A DNA stretch of 28,932 nt from Chloroflexi bacterium UBA6077 (GCA_002436065.1 DIXP01000114.1:1-28932); one strand, 5' to 3'; shown: positions 9,017 through 16,280, numbered from the stretch's first letter. The notes: a model not told the origin generated them from the sequence alone. Made by a program: numbers and translations.

Positions 9017-9049
9017 AGCTACTACTACTAGATAGCCATAGTAGTAGCT
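9017..9049. repeat. Inverted repeat with CTA-rich arms
   Basis: AGCTACTACTA (9017-9027) and TAGTAGTAGCT (9039-9049) are exact reverse complements around an 11-base loop. It lies about 100 bases after the PIN gene stop. It could terminate that transcript, but no U-tract follows, so this is tentative. Confidence 0.5.
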
Positions 9050-9124
9050 CATCTATTATCCCCTGTTATTGAGTTAACCCATTGGCATATCCGAGACTGT
9101 ATTTCTTTTCTCCAAGGATTGCTG

Positions 9125-9130
9125 TATACT
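9125..9130 (+). promoter_or_regulatory. Candidate -10 box for the receiver/GAF operon
   Basis: TATACT fits a sigma-70 -10 box, preceded directly by TG. The region 17 bases upstream is T-rich (TTTCTT) but is a poor -35. The position, 118 bases before the start codon, would place the paired leader 9140-9221 inside the transcript. Confidence 0.35.
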
Positions 9131-9139
9131 CTCGCGTTG

Positions 9140-9221
9140 TCCGGGTCCCGTTAACCTCCATAGCGGCCTTCTTGAGAGGGGATATCGACTTGCGGCCGCC
9201 GTGAGGCTCTTCGGACCCGGA
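9140..9221 (+). ncRNA. Candidate structured 5' leader
   Basis: TCCGGGTCC at 9140-9148 pairs perfectly with GGACCCGGA at 9213-9221. Nested inside, GCGGCC at 9163-9168 pairs with GGCCGC at 9194-9199. The result is a two-helix structure of about 82 bases ending 26 bases before the ATG at 9248. I do not match it to a known riboswitch class. Confidence 0.35.
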
Positions 9222-9247
9222 GACAGCGTGTTGATAGAGGAGAGCGC

Positions 9248-9643
9248 ATGGCCCAGCGCCCAGTGCTCATCGCATCCACGGCGAGGGACCCTTTTGTATC
9301 GGAACTGGTGCGAATCCTCCAGTCCGAAGGGTGGGAGGTACGGGCGCTCCACACCATTGGCGCGGTCCAAAGGGCAGTTCGCAAGGAGCAGCCGGCCCTG
9401 GTGGTGCTGGACGTTATGCTTCCTGGCGGCGACGCCCTCTCCCTCTGCCAACAATGGAAGAGCGACCCCGCGACCGCCGAGACACCCGTCTTCTTCTTCA
9501 GTGTGCTGATGGCTCGTGATCGATGCGTGGAAGCCGGAGCCGACGGCTTCATGCTGAAGCCCTCCGAGCAGGAGCAACTCCTGGAACAGCTTCGAGAGAT
9601 TCTCAACAGCCGGGTGACGCGGCTTCATCGCCGGGCCAAGTAG
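9248..9643 (+). CDS. Single-domain response regulator receiver, degenerate acid pocket
   Basis: The 131-residue protein is a stand-alone CheY-like receiver. The phospho-acceptor Asp55 sits in VVLDVMLPGGD, and the conserved lysine is in GFMLKPSE near residue 104. The acidic pair that normally follows the first strand (DD) is replaced by Ser-Thr in VLIASTARD. Loss of these magnesium ligands is typical of receivers that are poorly or not phosphorylated. The ATG has GAGGAGAG just upstream. The GAF-GAF-PAS gene follows after 75 bases on the same strand, so both probably form one signalling unit. No kinase lies next to it; the nearest in this window is at 20.6-22.4 kb. Confidence 0.85.
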   Translation: MAQRPVLIASTARDPFVSELVRILQSEGWEVRALHTIGAVQRAVRKEQPALVVLDVMLPGGDALSLCQQWKSDPATAETPVFFFSVLMARDRCVEAGADGFMLKPSEQEQLLEQLREILNSRVTRLHRRAK

Positions 9644-9718
9644 TGAGAGTGAGACTGCCACCTCTGCATCTCAGCCGCAACAGCCACCACAACACTAAAC
9701 CGTTACTGGAGGCCCCCG

Positions 9719-11194
9719 TTGCCTAGAAACCGCCGCACTACCGAGCAGCCCTCGGCAATGGACGGCCCGGACGGTCCCGGCAACCACTGGATTGAGGATA
9801 GCCTCCGCCATGTAAGGGGACTATCTGACCACGTTGCTGAACTCTCCACATTGATGGGGATATCAACCATCCTCTCTGCCGACGCTCCCCTGCTCCAGGC
9901 ACTGGAGTCCGTTTGCCGGCTCAGCGCCGATATCTGCCGGGCCCAGGTGTGCTTCATACACCTGGCCGACGGCGAAGACGACCTGGTGTGTGTAGCCCGC
10001 CATACTCCGGCCGATGCCCACCAGTACACCTGGGAGGGGATAGCCAGGATCTACGGGCGCAAGGCATCCCAGAAGGGGGAGATAGTGTCATGCGCCAACC
10101 TGCTACTACGGCAGGAGGAGCAGGGGGATACCCCCAGTATGGGCGGCATTTGCGCGGTGCCGCTCAAGGGCAAATCGCGGTCGGTGGGCGCGATAGGGGT
10201 GGGATACGCCGGAGTCCACCGCTTCTCCGCCCGGGAGAAGGATATCCTGCACGCCGTCGCCGCACAGGTAGCGGTGGCCGTGGAGCGAAGCTGGCTCTTC
10301 GACCAATTGCAGGAGCAGCTGGCTCGGGCTCACAGCCTTCGGCAGGTGGCCACTAACATCGCATCCAACCTGGATCTGGACCTCGTGCTGGACTCCATAG
10401 TCGGCCATGCCTCCCGGCTGCTGGCGGCCGAGTACAGCGCCATCTTCCTGACCGACCGCACCGCCGAAGAGGCCGCCGACCCCGAGGGGCTCGGCGGTGC
10501 AAGGGAGCAAGGGCACCCCTGCACTGTCCACCTCGAGGACAGCCCCCTGGGCAAGGCGGTCAGGCAGGCAAGGGAAACCGCCCAGCCCGCCATCGTGCAG
10601 AGCCTGGAGCCCTACCCGCCCCACAAGCCCCTCACGGAGATGAAGCCCAACGAGTACCGGGTGGCGCTGGCAGTGCCCCTGCTCTCCCATGATGAGGTGC
10701 TGGGAGCGCTGGCCCTCTGCTACCTGGAGAGGCGGCGCTTCGACAGCTCGGACATCGCCCTGGTCGAGGACTTCGCGGGGCAGGCGGCCCTGGCTATCCG
10801 AAACGCTCGGCTGTATCAGGAGGCGATGGAGGACAGGGTCTCACTGGAATCGGCCATAGACCAGATCAACACCCACGGCATCTCCTTGATGGACGACAGG
10901 CTGAACCTCAAGTTCGCCAACCCCGCAACCTTCTGGCTTCTAGGAGTGAGCCCTCGGAGGTCGGAAATGCCGCTGGATCAGTGGAGAGCCCTCTGGAAGA
11001 AGGGTCTTCTGGAGGAGGGCGAGCTGGACCAGCTGGTCGAGCAGATACTGGCCAACCCCGAGCAGACGGTGACGGCAAAGCTGGCCGCCCGGAGCTCATC
11101 CGAGACCACCAAAACCCTGCAGCTGCTCAGCCTGCCCTTCCGCCAGGCCGACGGTGCGATCCGGGGTCGGGTGAACCTGATAGAAGAGTCGTAG
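9719..11194 (+). CDS. GAF-GAF-PAS sensor protein without output domain
   Basis: The 491-residue soluble protein contains a first GAF domain (about 56-190), a second GAF domain (about 213-365) and a C-terminal PAS-like region (about 372-490). No histidine kinase, GGDEF, EAL, phosphatase or DNA-binding domain follows, so the signal must pass to a partner. The TTG start at 9719 is supported by GGAGG 6 bases upstream; no ATG or GTG is better placed. It probably shares a transcript with the receiver at 9248. The stop is only two bases from the stop of the convergent tupB gene. The ligand is unknown. Confidence 0.85.
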   Translation: MPRNRRTTEQPSAMDGPDGPGNHWIEDSLRHVRGLSDHVAELSTLMGISTILSADAPLLQALESVCRLSADICRAQVCFIHLADGEDDLVCVARHTPADAHQYTWEGIARIYGRKASQKGEIVSCANLLLRQEEQGDTPSMGGICAVPLKGKSRSVGAIGVGYAGVHRFSAREKDILHAVAAQVAVAVERSWLFDQLQEQLARAHSLRQVATNIASNLDLDLVLDSIVGHASRLLAAEYSAIFLTDRTAEEAADPEGLGGAREQGHPCTVHLEDSPLGKAVRQARETAQPAIVQSLEPYPPHKPLTEMKPNEYRVALAVPLLSHDEVLGALALCYLERRRFDSSDIALVEDFAGQAALAIRNARLYQEAMEDRVSLESAIDQINTHGISLMDDRLNLKFANPATFWLLGVSPRRSEMPLDQWRALWKKGLLEEGELDQLVEQILANPEQTVTAKLAARSSSETTKTLQLLSLPFRQADGAIRGRVNLIEES

Positions 11195-11196
11195 CG

Positions 11197-11889
11197 TTAC
11201 GGCCTTCGCTGCTGGGCGTAGGTGAGGAGCAGGTTGACGCTGTAGACCATAAGCATCAGGATGATACTGAGGGCAATGGCCACGTCGAAGTTGCCCTTGG
11301 ACGACTCCATCACCGTGGCCGTGGTCAGCACCCTGGTCTGCTTCAGCACATTTCCGCCCACCATCATAGATGCACCCACCTCGGAGATCACGGCCCCGAA
11401 CCCCGCCATCACAGCGGCCAGGAGCGGGAGCCTCGCCTCCCTCATCAGCAGCCACAGCATCTGCCACCGGGTGGCTCCCAGCGCGAGAATCTGCAGCCGC
11501 AGCTTGGGGTTGAGAGACCCCATTGCCGCCAGCGTGATACCGGTAACCATGGGGGCGGCGATCACCGTCTGGGCTATGATCATGGCCGTGGGGGTGTAGA
11601 GGAGGCGAAAATCCCCGAAGGGCCCGTTCCGCCACAGCATGATGGTCACAACCAGCCCCACCACGACAGGCGGAACTCCCATACCGGTGTTCACCAGGCT
11701 GACCGCCAGATGCCGGCCGGGGAATCGATTGAGGGCGAGGGCCGTGCCAAGGGGGATCCCGACGAAAAGGCTCAGCAGAGTGGCGGTGCCCGAGACCTGG
11801 AGGGAGAGCAGCGTTACCCCCACGACCTCGGGATCACCCGCCACCAGCAGCCAGAAGGCTTTCGCAATACCTTCTAGGATGATGTCCAC
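11197..11889 (-). CDS. tupB: Tungstate ABC transporter permease TupB
   Basis: The 230-residue protein is an inner-membrane permease of the tungstate/molybdate TupABC family, with about five to six membrane helices. The cytoplasmic loop that contacts the ATPase (LGATRWQMLWLLMREARLP, near 139-157) is followed by the family motif GAVISEVGASMMVGGN. The start is GTG at 11889, 9 bases after the tupA stop, with a weak binding site, which suggests coupling to tupA. The usual ATPase gene tupC does not follow: the next gene is convergent and begins its stop only two bases away. Confidence 0.92.
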   Translation of the reverse strand: MDIILEGIAKAFWLLVAGDPEVVGVTLLSLQVSGTATLLSLFVGIPLGTALALNRFPGRHLAVSLVNTGMGVPPVVVGLVVTIMLWRNGPFGDFRLLYTPTAMIIAQTVIAAPMVTGITLAAMGSLNPKLRLQILALGATRWQMLWLLMREARLPLLAAVMAGFGAVISEVGASMMVGGNVLKQTRVLTTATVMESSKGNFDVAIALSIILMLMVYSVNLLLTYAQQRRP

Positions 11890-11898
11890 TAAATAACC

Positions 11899-12885
11899 CT
11901 ATGCCGTGGGATCGGTCTTGCCGGCATCCGGGAAGAAGAGCGGCTGGCCGAACTTGTCCGCCCCGAACTTGCCAATGAACTCCTGGGTCTCCTTGGCCAC
12001 CATGAAGTCAGCGAAAGCCTTGCCGCCCTCGGCGTTGACCTTGGGGAACTTGGCTGGGTTCACTGGGATGACGTGGTAGTAGTTGGCCAGGGCGCCGTCA
12101 CCCTCCATCAGGAGGTCCAGCCCAAGCTTGCTCTTCTGAGCCAAATAGGTAGCGCGGTCGGTGATGGTGTAGCCCTTCTTCTCGGCGGCCACGCCCAGGG
12201 TGGCGCCCATGCCCTGGCCGGTCTCCTGGTACCAGGATTGGCCCTTGGGCTCGATCTTGTTGTCCTTCCACAGCTTCAGTTCCAACTGGTGGGTGCCCGA
12301 GTTGTCTCCACGGCTGACGAAGAGGGCCTTGGTATCAGAGAACTTCTTCAACGTCTCCGCCGCTGTCTTGATGCCCTTGATCTTGGCGGGGTCATCGGGC
12401 GGGCCGACGAATATGAAGTCGTTGTGCATCACGAACAGCCTGCTGGTGCCGAAGCCGTCCTTCATGAAGCTCTTCTCGGAGTCTGGGGCGTGGACCAACA
12501 GCACATCGGCCTCGCCGCGTTGCCCCATGGTCATGGCCTGGCCGGAGCCCACGGCGATCGTCTTCACCTTGTAGCCGGATGCCTTCTCAAACATGGGGAT
12601 CAGCACGTCCAACAGGCCGCTGTCCTGCGTGCTGGTGGTGGTGGCGAGGATCAGGTCGGGGTTCGAGGGCTTGGCCGGCGCAGCCGCCTTGGTGGGGGCG
12701 GGAGCGACCGTGGCCGCGATGGTGGGGGCAGCCGAAGCCTTGGTCGCCGCCGGTGCCGCAGGCGCGGCGGTGGTAGGCGCGGCTGCGGGCTTGCTAGCGG
12801 CCGTTGGGGTCGGGGCTGGCGCGGATGCACAGCCAAAGAGCGCGAGCGTCAGGACGCAGACTAGGGCCAGGAAAGACTTTCTCAA
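11899..12885 (-). CDS. tupA: Tungstate-binding lipoprotein TupA
   Basis: This substrate-binding protein of about 328 residues captures tungstate (possibly molybdate) outside the membrane and delivers it to TupB. After a basic start, a hydrophobic stretch ends in the lipobox LFGC, so it is lipid-anchored. An Ala/Pro/Thr-rich linker of about 55 residues follows, then the conserved TupA motif ATTTSTQDSGLLD, the GSGQAMTMGQRGEADVLLVH region, and SRGDNSGTHQLE, which contact the oxyanion. The TTG at 12885 is chosen because GGGAGAAG lies just upstream and it gives a classic lipoprotein signal; the TTG at 12924 would add 13 unnatural residues. It lies between the regulator and tupB on one strand. Confidence 0.92.
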   Translation of the reverse strand: MRKSFLALVCVLTLALFGCASAPAPTPTAASKPAAAPTTAAPAAPAATKASAAPTIAATVAPAPTKAAAPAKPSNPDLILATTTSTQDSGLLDVLIPMFEKASGYKVKTIAVGSGQAMTMGQRGEADVLLVHAPDSEKSFMKDGFGTSRLFVMHNDFIFVGPPDDPAKIKGIKTAAETLKKFSDTKALFVSRGDNSGTHQLELKLWKDNKIEPKGQSWYQETGQGMGATLGVAAEKKGYTITDRATYLAQKSKLGLDLLMEGDGALANYYHVIPVNPAKFPKVNAEGGKAFADFMVAKETQEFIGKFGADKFGQPLFFPDAGKTDPTA

Positions 12886-12932
12886 CTCACTTCTCCCAGA
12901 AAATGGTGTATGCGGAAGAGCCAATGAATGGA

Positions 12933-14090
12933 TTAGGCGATGCGGGTGGAAGAGCCGGTGCTCGCCACGATTCGGCCTGTGTGCGATGTATCGTAGCCCC
13001 CCATCTCGCGGACGACAGCCTTGAAGCCATCAGAACGGAGGACTGCTAGCAACGGCACCACTTGCGGAGATCCATAGCGAGCTGCCAGGATCGCCAGGTC
13101 GTAGCGCTCTCTGGCAAGAGGCATGAACTCCAACTCCAGCGCCCTGGCCGCAGAGAGGATCCCCAATCCCACATCGGCAGAGCCACTGGCAACGGCGGCA
13201 GCCACCGCAGTATGGGTCTCCACCTCGTGTTCGTAGCCTCGAACCCGTTGGGGTGAGATGCCCATCTTCTCCAGCCGAAGATCCAGCAGCACGCGGGTCC
13301 CGGCGCCCCTCTGCCGGTTCACCATGGCCACATCGGGCCGCGCGAGGTCTTCCAGGCCGCGGATCCCTTTGGGATTGCCCCTACAGACCATCAGCCCCTG
13401 CTGGCGATAGACCAGGTTCACCAACACCACCTCCTGCCCTGGAAGGATCCTCCTGATGAAGGGCAGGTTGTACTCGCCGGTCTCCTCATCCAGGAGGTGG
13501 CATCCCGCCACGTCCGCCTCCCCGCGCTCCAGCGCAATCAACCCACCAAGGCTCCCCACTGAAGATGAGGCAACCGAGATGTCTGGATGCAACCGACGCA
13601 ACCGGCTGATCAGGAGGTCCAGCGCCAGGTCATCGCTTCCGACAATGCGCAGGATGGGACCCTCGTCAGGAGCCACAACCTCTGCTGGCCTTTCCGAACC
13701 GCTCACCCTTAACTCGCGCCAGCGGGCCAACTGGAGAGCGAGTGCGCCCTCGATCTGCTCTTGAGTGTAGCCTAGGCTGAGAGCTTCCAGCATGACGCGC
13801 CCAAGCAGCTCGCGAAGCCGGTCCTCCCGGAACGCAGAGAGCCGGCCGGCGGCGTCGCCGGCCACGAAGGTTCCTCTTCCTGGCGCCGTGGAGAGTACAC
13901 CCTCCCGCTCCAACTCCATGTAGGCTTTCGCGGCTGTGTTGACGTTGACGGCGAGCTGCTGAGCCAGGATCCGCACCGGCGGCAGCCGATCCCCTGTTTG
14001 CAAACGCCCCGTGGCGATCTGATGGCGGATCTGATCCACAATCTGCCGATGCAACGGATCCGGTGAGGACGGATCGATCTGAAGCTCCAT
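12933..14090 (-). CDS. GntR-type regulator fused to a periplasmic-binding-protein-like domain (tungstate/molybdate responsive)
   Basis: The N-terminal 75 residues form a GntR winged helix of the YtrA type (PLHRQIVDQIRHQIATGRL through RGTFVAGD). From about 130 to the end lies a PBP-like domain (GSDDLALDLLISRLRR, LERGEADVAGCHLLDEETGEYN, RQRGAGTRVLLDLRL) of the kind found in molybdate or tungstate sensing regulators. It is therefore likely a cytoplasmic DNA-binding protein that senses the oxyanion carried by TupAB. ATG 14090 is preferred over GTG 14099 because AGGGGG lies 8 bases upstream. The gene begins the tup operon, and a perfect inverted repeat and promoter lie directly upstream, pointing to autoregulation. 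Ligand identity is inference. Confidence 0.9.
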   Translation of the reverse strand: MELQIDPSSPDPLHRQIVDQIRHQIATGRLQTGDRLPPVRILAQQLAVNVNTAAKAYMELEREGVLSTAPGRGTFVAGDAAGRLSAFREDRLRELLGRVMLEALSLGYTQEQIEGALALQLARWRELRVSGSERPAEVVAPDEGPILRIVGSDDLALDLLISRLRRLHPDISVASSSVGSLGGLIALERGEADVAGCHLLDEETGEYNLPFIRRILPGQEVVLVNLVYRQQGLMVCRGNPKGIRGLEDLARPDVAMVNRQRGAGTRVLLDLRLEKMGISPQRVRGYEHEVETHTAVAAAVASGSADVGLGILSAARALELEFMPLARERYDLAILAARYGSPQVVPLLAVLRSDGFKAVVREMGGYDTSHTGRIVASTGSSTRIA

Positions 14091-14103
14091 GCCGTGCACC
14101 CCC

Positions 14104-14124
14104 TGTACTGCTTAACGCAGTACA
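14104..14124. promoter_or_regulatory. Putative operator of the GntR-PBP regulator
   Basis: TGTACTGC (14104-14111), a 5-base spacer and GCAGTACA (14117-14124) form a perfect inverted repeat. It overlaps the edge of the -10 box and the likely start point of the regulator/tup transcript. GntR proteins bind such repeats, so autorepression is likely. Confidence 0.65.
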
Positions 14125-14151
14125 AATAGCACCGGGCCAGTCCGCTGTCAA
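14123..14151 (-). promoter_or_regulatory. Promoter of the regulator-tupA-tupB operon
   Basis: On the minus strand a perfect TTGACA -35 box (14146-14151) is followed by 17 bases and then TATTTG as -10 (14123-14128). The -10 is imperfect, which fits a regulated promoter. The inverted repeat at 14104-14124 lies at its downstream edge. Confidence 0.6.
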
Positions 14152-14207
14152 CCAAACGGGACAGGAACAGCTGGACCACCTCGAAACATCACCCCCTTCC
14201 CATCATG

Positions 14208-14229
14208 CAGTATACTTGTACCAGTACTT
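14208..14229. promoter_or_regulatory. Second set of regulator half-sites before the TPR gene
   Basis: GCAGTATAC (14208-14216) and CCAGTACTT (14221-14229) both resemble the GCAGTACA half-site of the operator at 14104-14124. They lie about 50 bases before the ATG at 14276 and could let the same regulator control the divergent TPR gene. The match is imperfect, so this is tentative. Confidence 0.4.
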
Positions 14230-14275
14230 CTATTACAATGGTAGCCTGACTTCTTTCGTCATGTTGGAGACCACA

Positions 14276-15289
14276 ATGAGAGATGCTGCACGCCGCACAG
14301 TGATCAAACATGACTTCTGGCTGGCCGGCGAACAGGGGCAACTCTACGCCCTCGCCAGCCGATCGGACGACTACATCGAGTTGACCATCCCCAATGGATG
14401 CTCCGTGGTGGAGAGGTACAAGGATGCCCTGGCGGATCTCGCCCACGAGACGGACTCAACGTCCTTAAGCACCCAGATCCACAAAGGCCCCCCAGCCATA
14501 ATCGCCGTGCTGCATCTCCGGCTCAGTGCCGATGAGCACGGGTCACCGCCCTTCGAGGAACGGCTGGCCTCCATCCTGTCCACACTATCGAAGGCCGTGC
14601 CGGCCTTCGATTTCGGAGATCTACTACCAGATGAAGCCAAACCGATGGAGCAGGTCCAACCTCCGTCCATGGAAGCTGCCCCTGCTCCCCTTGGAGAGGC
14701 CATTCCCTCCCTGGTGGAGGCTGCACCTCAATCCCTTTCAGAGGAAGCGGAAGCGAGCCCTCGACCGATGTTGGTGGCAGCAGCATCCCTGCGGAGTATA
14801 CGTCAGGATGCCAAGCTAGGCCGGCTACACAGGGCGCTAAGGGCGCTGGAGGAGATTCTCAAACGGGAGCCAAATCACCCAGAGGCCTGGAGCCTGATGG
14901 AGGAGCTCAAGCTGCTGGAACGGCGCGAGAAGCGCCGGCGCCGGGAACCCAACAGCGCCCAGACCCAGCTGGAGGCAGGGTTCTCCTATCTGCTGTTCGA
15001 GCGAAACCAGGAAGCTGCCGACGCCTTCACCCGTGCCACCAGGATCGACTCCAACCACTACCTGTCCCACCTACTGCTCGGTATCGCCCTCCATCGAGAG
15101 GGCCAGGTGAGCAGGGCCCGAAAAGCCTATCAGAGTGCCGGCCGCCTGTGCCCAAAGGACAACAGCTACATGGATCTGTTGCAGGCGCTAGAACAGGGTA
15201 AACCGCCCATGCCGGTGGCAGAGGGCCCTGCCACGACCAGAACGAGATACCCATCGACCCTCGAGATGCCGTGGGAGCAGGCGGTGTAG
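14276..15289 (+). CDS. TPR-repeat protein divergent from the tup operon
   Basis: The predicted protein of about 337 residues has an N-terminal alpha/beta region (to about 120) of no family I recognise, a Pro/Glu/Ala-rich linker (about 125-180), and a helical C-terminal half with tetratricopeptide-like repeats (about 185-310, for example around AGFSYLLFERNQEAADAFTRA and LLGIALHREGQVSRARKAYQ). TPRs mediate protein-protein contacts. The ATG at 14276 has GGAG 6 bases upstream; ATG 14261 is possible, and the open frame further upstream overlaps the divergent regulator and is unlikely to be used. Sharing an intergenic region with the tungstate regulator suggests linked expression, but function is unknown. 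Confidence 0.8.
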   Translation: MRDAARRTVIKHDFWLAGEQGQLYALASRSDDYIELTIPNGCSVVERYKDALADLAHETDSTSLSTQIHKGPPAIIAVLHLRLSADEHGSPPFEERLASILSTLSKAVPAFDFGDLLPDEAKPMEQVQPPSMEAAPAPLGEAIPSLVEAAPQSLSEEAEASPRPMLVAAASLRSIRQDAKLGRLHRALRALEEILKREPNHPEAWSLMEELKLLERREKRRRREPNSAQTQLEAGFSYLLFERNQEAADAFTRATRIDSNHYLSHLLLGIALHREGQVSRARKAYQSAGRLCPKDNSYMDLLQALEQGKPPMPVAEGPATTRTRYPSTLEMPWEQAV

Positions 15290-15601
15290 ACCAGGGTACC
15301 CTCCCCATCTGCTTCATTCATCGACCATCAGGGCGATACCGGTCAGGAAAGGCACGAAGGTTGCAGGTATTATTTTGTTGATCCTGATGCTGGCGGACTG
15401 TGCTGTTGCAGTGCTACTGACCGTTGCACGGGCGGTTGAACCCGAGTGGGCGTCCAGGGGACCTGCCGCCCCCTGGCGGGGATTGGGGTGTCCCCAAGCA
15501 TTTATCAACCCATGCAGGGGTCAGTGATACCTGCATGGGTTGCTGTGCTGTCCGGCAGCTCTCGCTCCGGATCAATAGTACGTAGATCTGGGAGGGGACG
15601 C
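15290..15601. other. Intergenic region with three hairpins before the molbindin gene
   Basis: I see no gene with a credible start in these 312 bases. Its second half has three consecutive inverted repeats: 15454-15460 with 15470-15476, 15483-15488 with 15492-15497, and 15507-15518 with 15530-15541. The end provides a GGGAGGGG ribosome binding site for the ATG at 15602. Confidence 0.6.
15454..15541 (+). promoter_or_regulatory. Candidate leader with three tandem hairpins
   Basis: Three stem-loops stand in a row: arms of 7 bases (CCAGGGG/CCCCTGG), 6 bases (TTGGGG/CCCCAA) and 12 bases (AACCCATGCAGG/CCTGCATGGGTT, loop 11). They end 60 bases before a molybdate/tungstate-binding protein gene, so an oxyanion- or cofactor-responsive leader is possible. 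Terminators of the TPR transcript are an alternative. I cannot match it to the known Moco motif. Confidence 0.35.
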
Positions 15602-15808
15602 ATGGAGATCAGCGCGCGCAATGGCCTCAAGGGCATCGTGAAGTCGGTGAAGCTCGGCACGGTGATGGCCGAAGTAGTGGTCGATGTGGCGGGACAGCAG
15701 GAGGTGGTGGCCGCGATCACCCGCAGTTCGGCCGAGCGGCTGGGACTGAAGGAGGGTGACCAGGTGACGGCCGTGATCAAAGCCACCGAGGTGATGATAG
15801 CGAAGTGA
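15602..15808 (+). CDS. Molbindin (Mop/TOBE-domain molybdate- or tungstate-binding protein)
   Basis: The 68-residue protein is a single Mop domain. It shows the family pattern SARNGLKGIVKSVKLGTV, then AEVVVDV, then ITRSSAERLGLKEGDQVTAVIKATEVMIA. Molbindins assemble into oligomers that store or buffer molybdate or tungstate in the cytoplasm. The length is exactly that of a stand-alone molbindin. The ATG at 15602 has GGGAGGGG just upstream; a longer open frame beginning upstream lacks the family pattern. Its place near tupAB and the PBP-type regulator supports an oxyanion homeostasis role. Confidence 0.9.
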   Translation: MEISARNGLKGIVKSVKLGTVMAEVVVDVAGQQEVVAAITRSSAERLGLKEGDQVTAVIKATEVMIAK

Positions 15809-15810
15809 GC

Positions 15811-15852
15811 ATGCCAGGTTGGCCGACCTCGCGAGGTCGGCCAACCTGGCAT
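15811..15852. repeat. 42-bp perfect palindrome between convergent genes, possible bidirectional terminator
   Basis: Positions 15811-15831 and 15832-15852 are exact reverse complements (21 bp each), centred on TCGCGA. It starts two bases after the molbindin stop and lies 30 bases past the stop of the convergent VOC gene. A short TTT follows on the plus strand. A bidirectional terminator is the simplest view; a REP-like mobile palindrome is the alternative. Confidence 0.75.
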
Positions 15853-15881
15853 TTCCTTCCGGCCTCGAGAAGCGCGTTTGG

Positions 15882-16280
15882 TTACGGCTCCGACAGTTCG
15901 ACCGGGATGCCCTCCAGGGAATCAGGGCTGATGAAGGCGATCCGCTTGTCCCTCAGCCCAACCACCGACTGCTCGTGCATCATCTTTACCCCACGGCTCT
16001 TCAGCAGCGCGATGTCCGCATCGATGTCGTCGGTGATGAGGCAGTAGTGGTGGATGCCATTCCCGTGCTTCTTGACGAAGCCCCCCAGCAGCCCGTTCTC
16101 GTCGTCGTTCTGGATAACCTCCAGGCTGATCGGCCCCATCTGGACCAACGCCACCTTCGACTTCCGCTCGGGGATATCCTTGATTGACGGAATTGGAACG
16201 CCGAAGCTCCTGTGGAGCGCCTCCAGGTAAGCCTGGATGTCCTCCACCCCTATGCCTATGTGCCCTATGCCCTTGATCAT
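15882..16280 (-). CDS. VOC-family protein, methylmalonyl-CoA epimerase-like
   Basis: The 132-residue protein has the paired beta-alpha-beta-beta-beta modules of the vicinal oxygen chelate fold. Likely metal ligands are His7 (GIGHIGIGV), Glu54 (ISLEVIQ), His77/His78 (GIHHYCL) and Glu129 (IPVELSE), the arrangement of methylmalonyl-CoA epimerases. No methylmalonyl-CoA mutase gene is nearby, so the substrate may be different. It is the last gene of a four-gene minus-strand operon, 33 bases after the UxaA-family gene. An epimerase or isomerase acting on the product of its neighbours is inference. Confidence 0.8.
   Translation of the reverse strand: MIKGIGHIGIGVEDIQAYLEALHRSFGVPIPSIKDIPERKSKVALVQMGPISLEVIQNDDENGLLGGFVKKHGNGIHHYCLITDDIDADIALLKSRGVKMMHEQSVVGLRDKRIAFISPDSLEGIPVELSEP

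Larger units (their letters stand above)
8921..9247. other. Intergenic region with hairpin, possible promoter and structured leader
   Basis: No gene is supported in these 327 bases. The region holds an inverted repeat of 11-base arms (9017-9027 and 9039-9049, loop 11) rich in CTA repeats, a TATACT -10-like box at 9125-9130, and paired segments at 9140-9221 that could fold into a leader RNA. The last bases give a strong GAGGAGAG binding site for the receiver gene at 9248. Confidence 0.6.

Noticed and set aside
15330..15525. Short hydrophobic open frame with a membrane-like stretch before the molbindin gene
   Set aside because: It has no ATG, GTG or TTG start with a binding site before the hydrophobic part and overlaps the three hairpins; chance is more likely.
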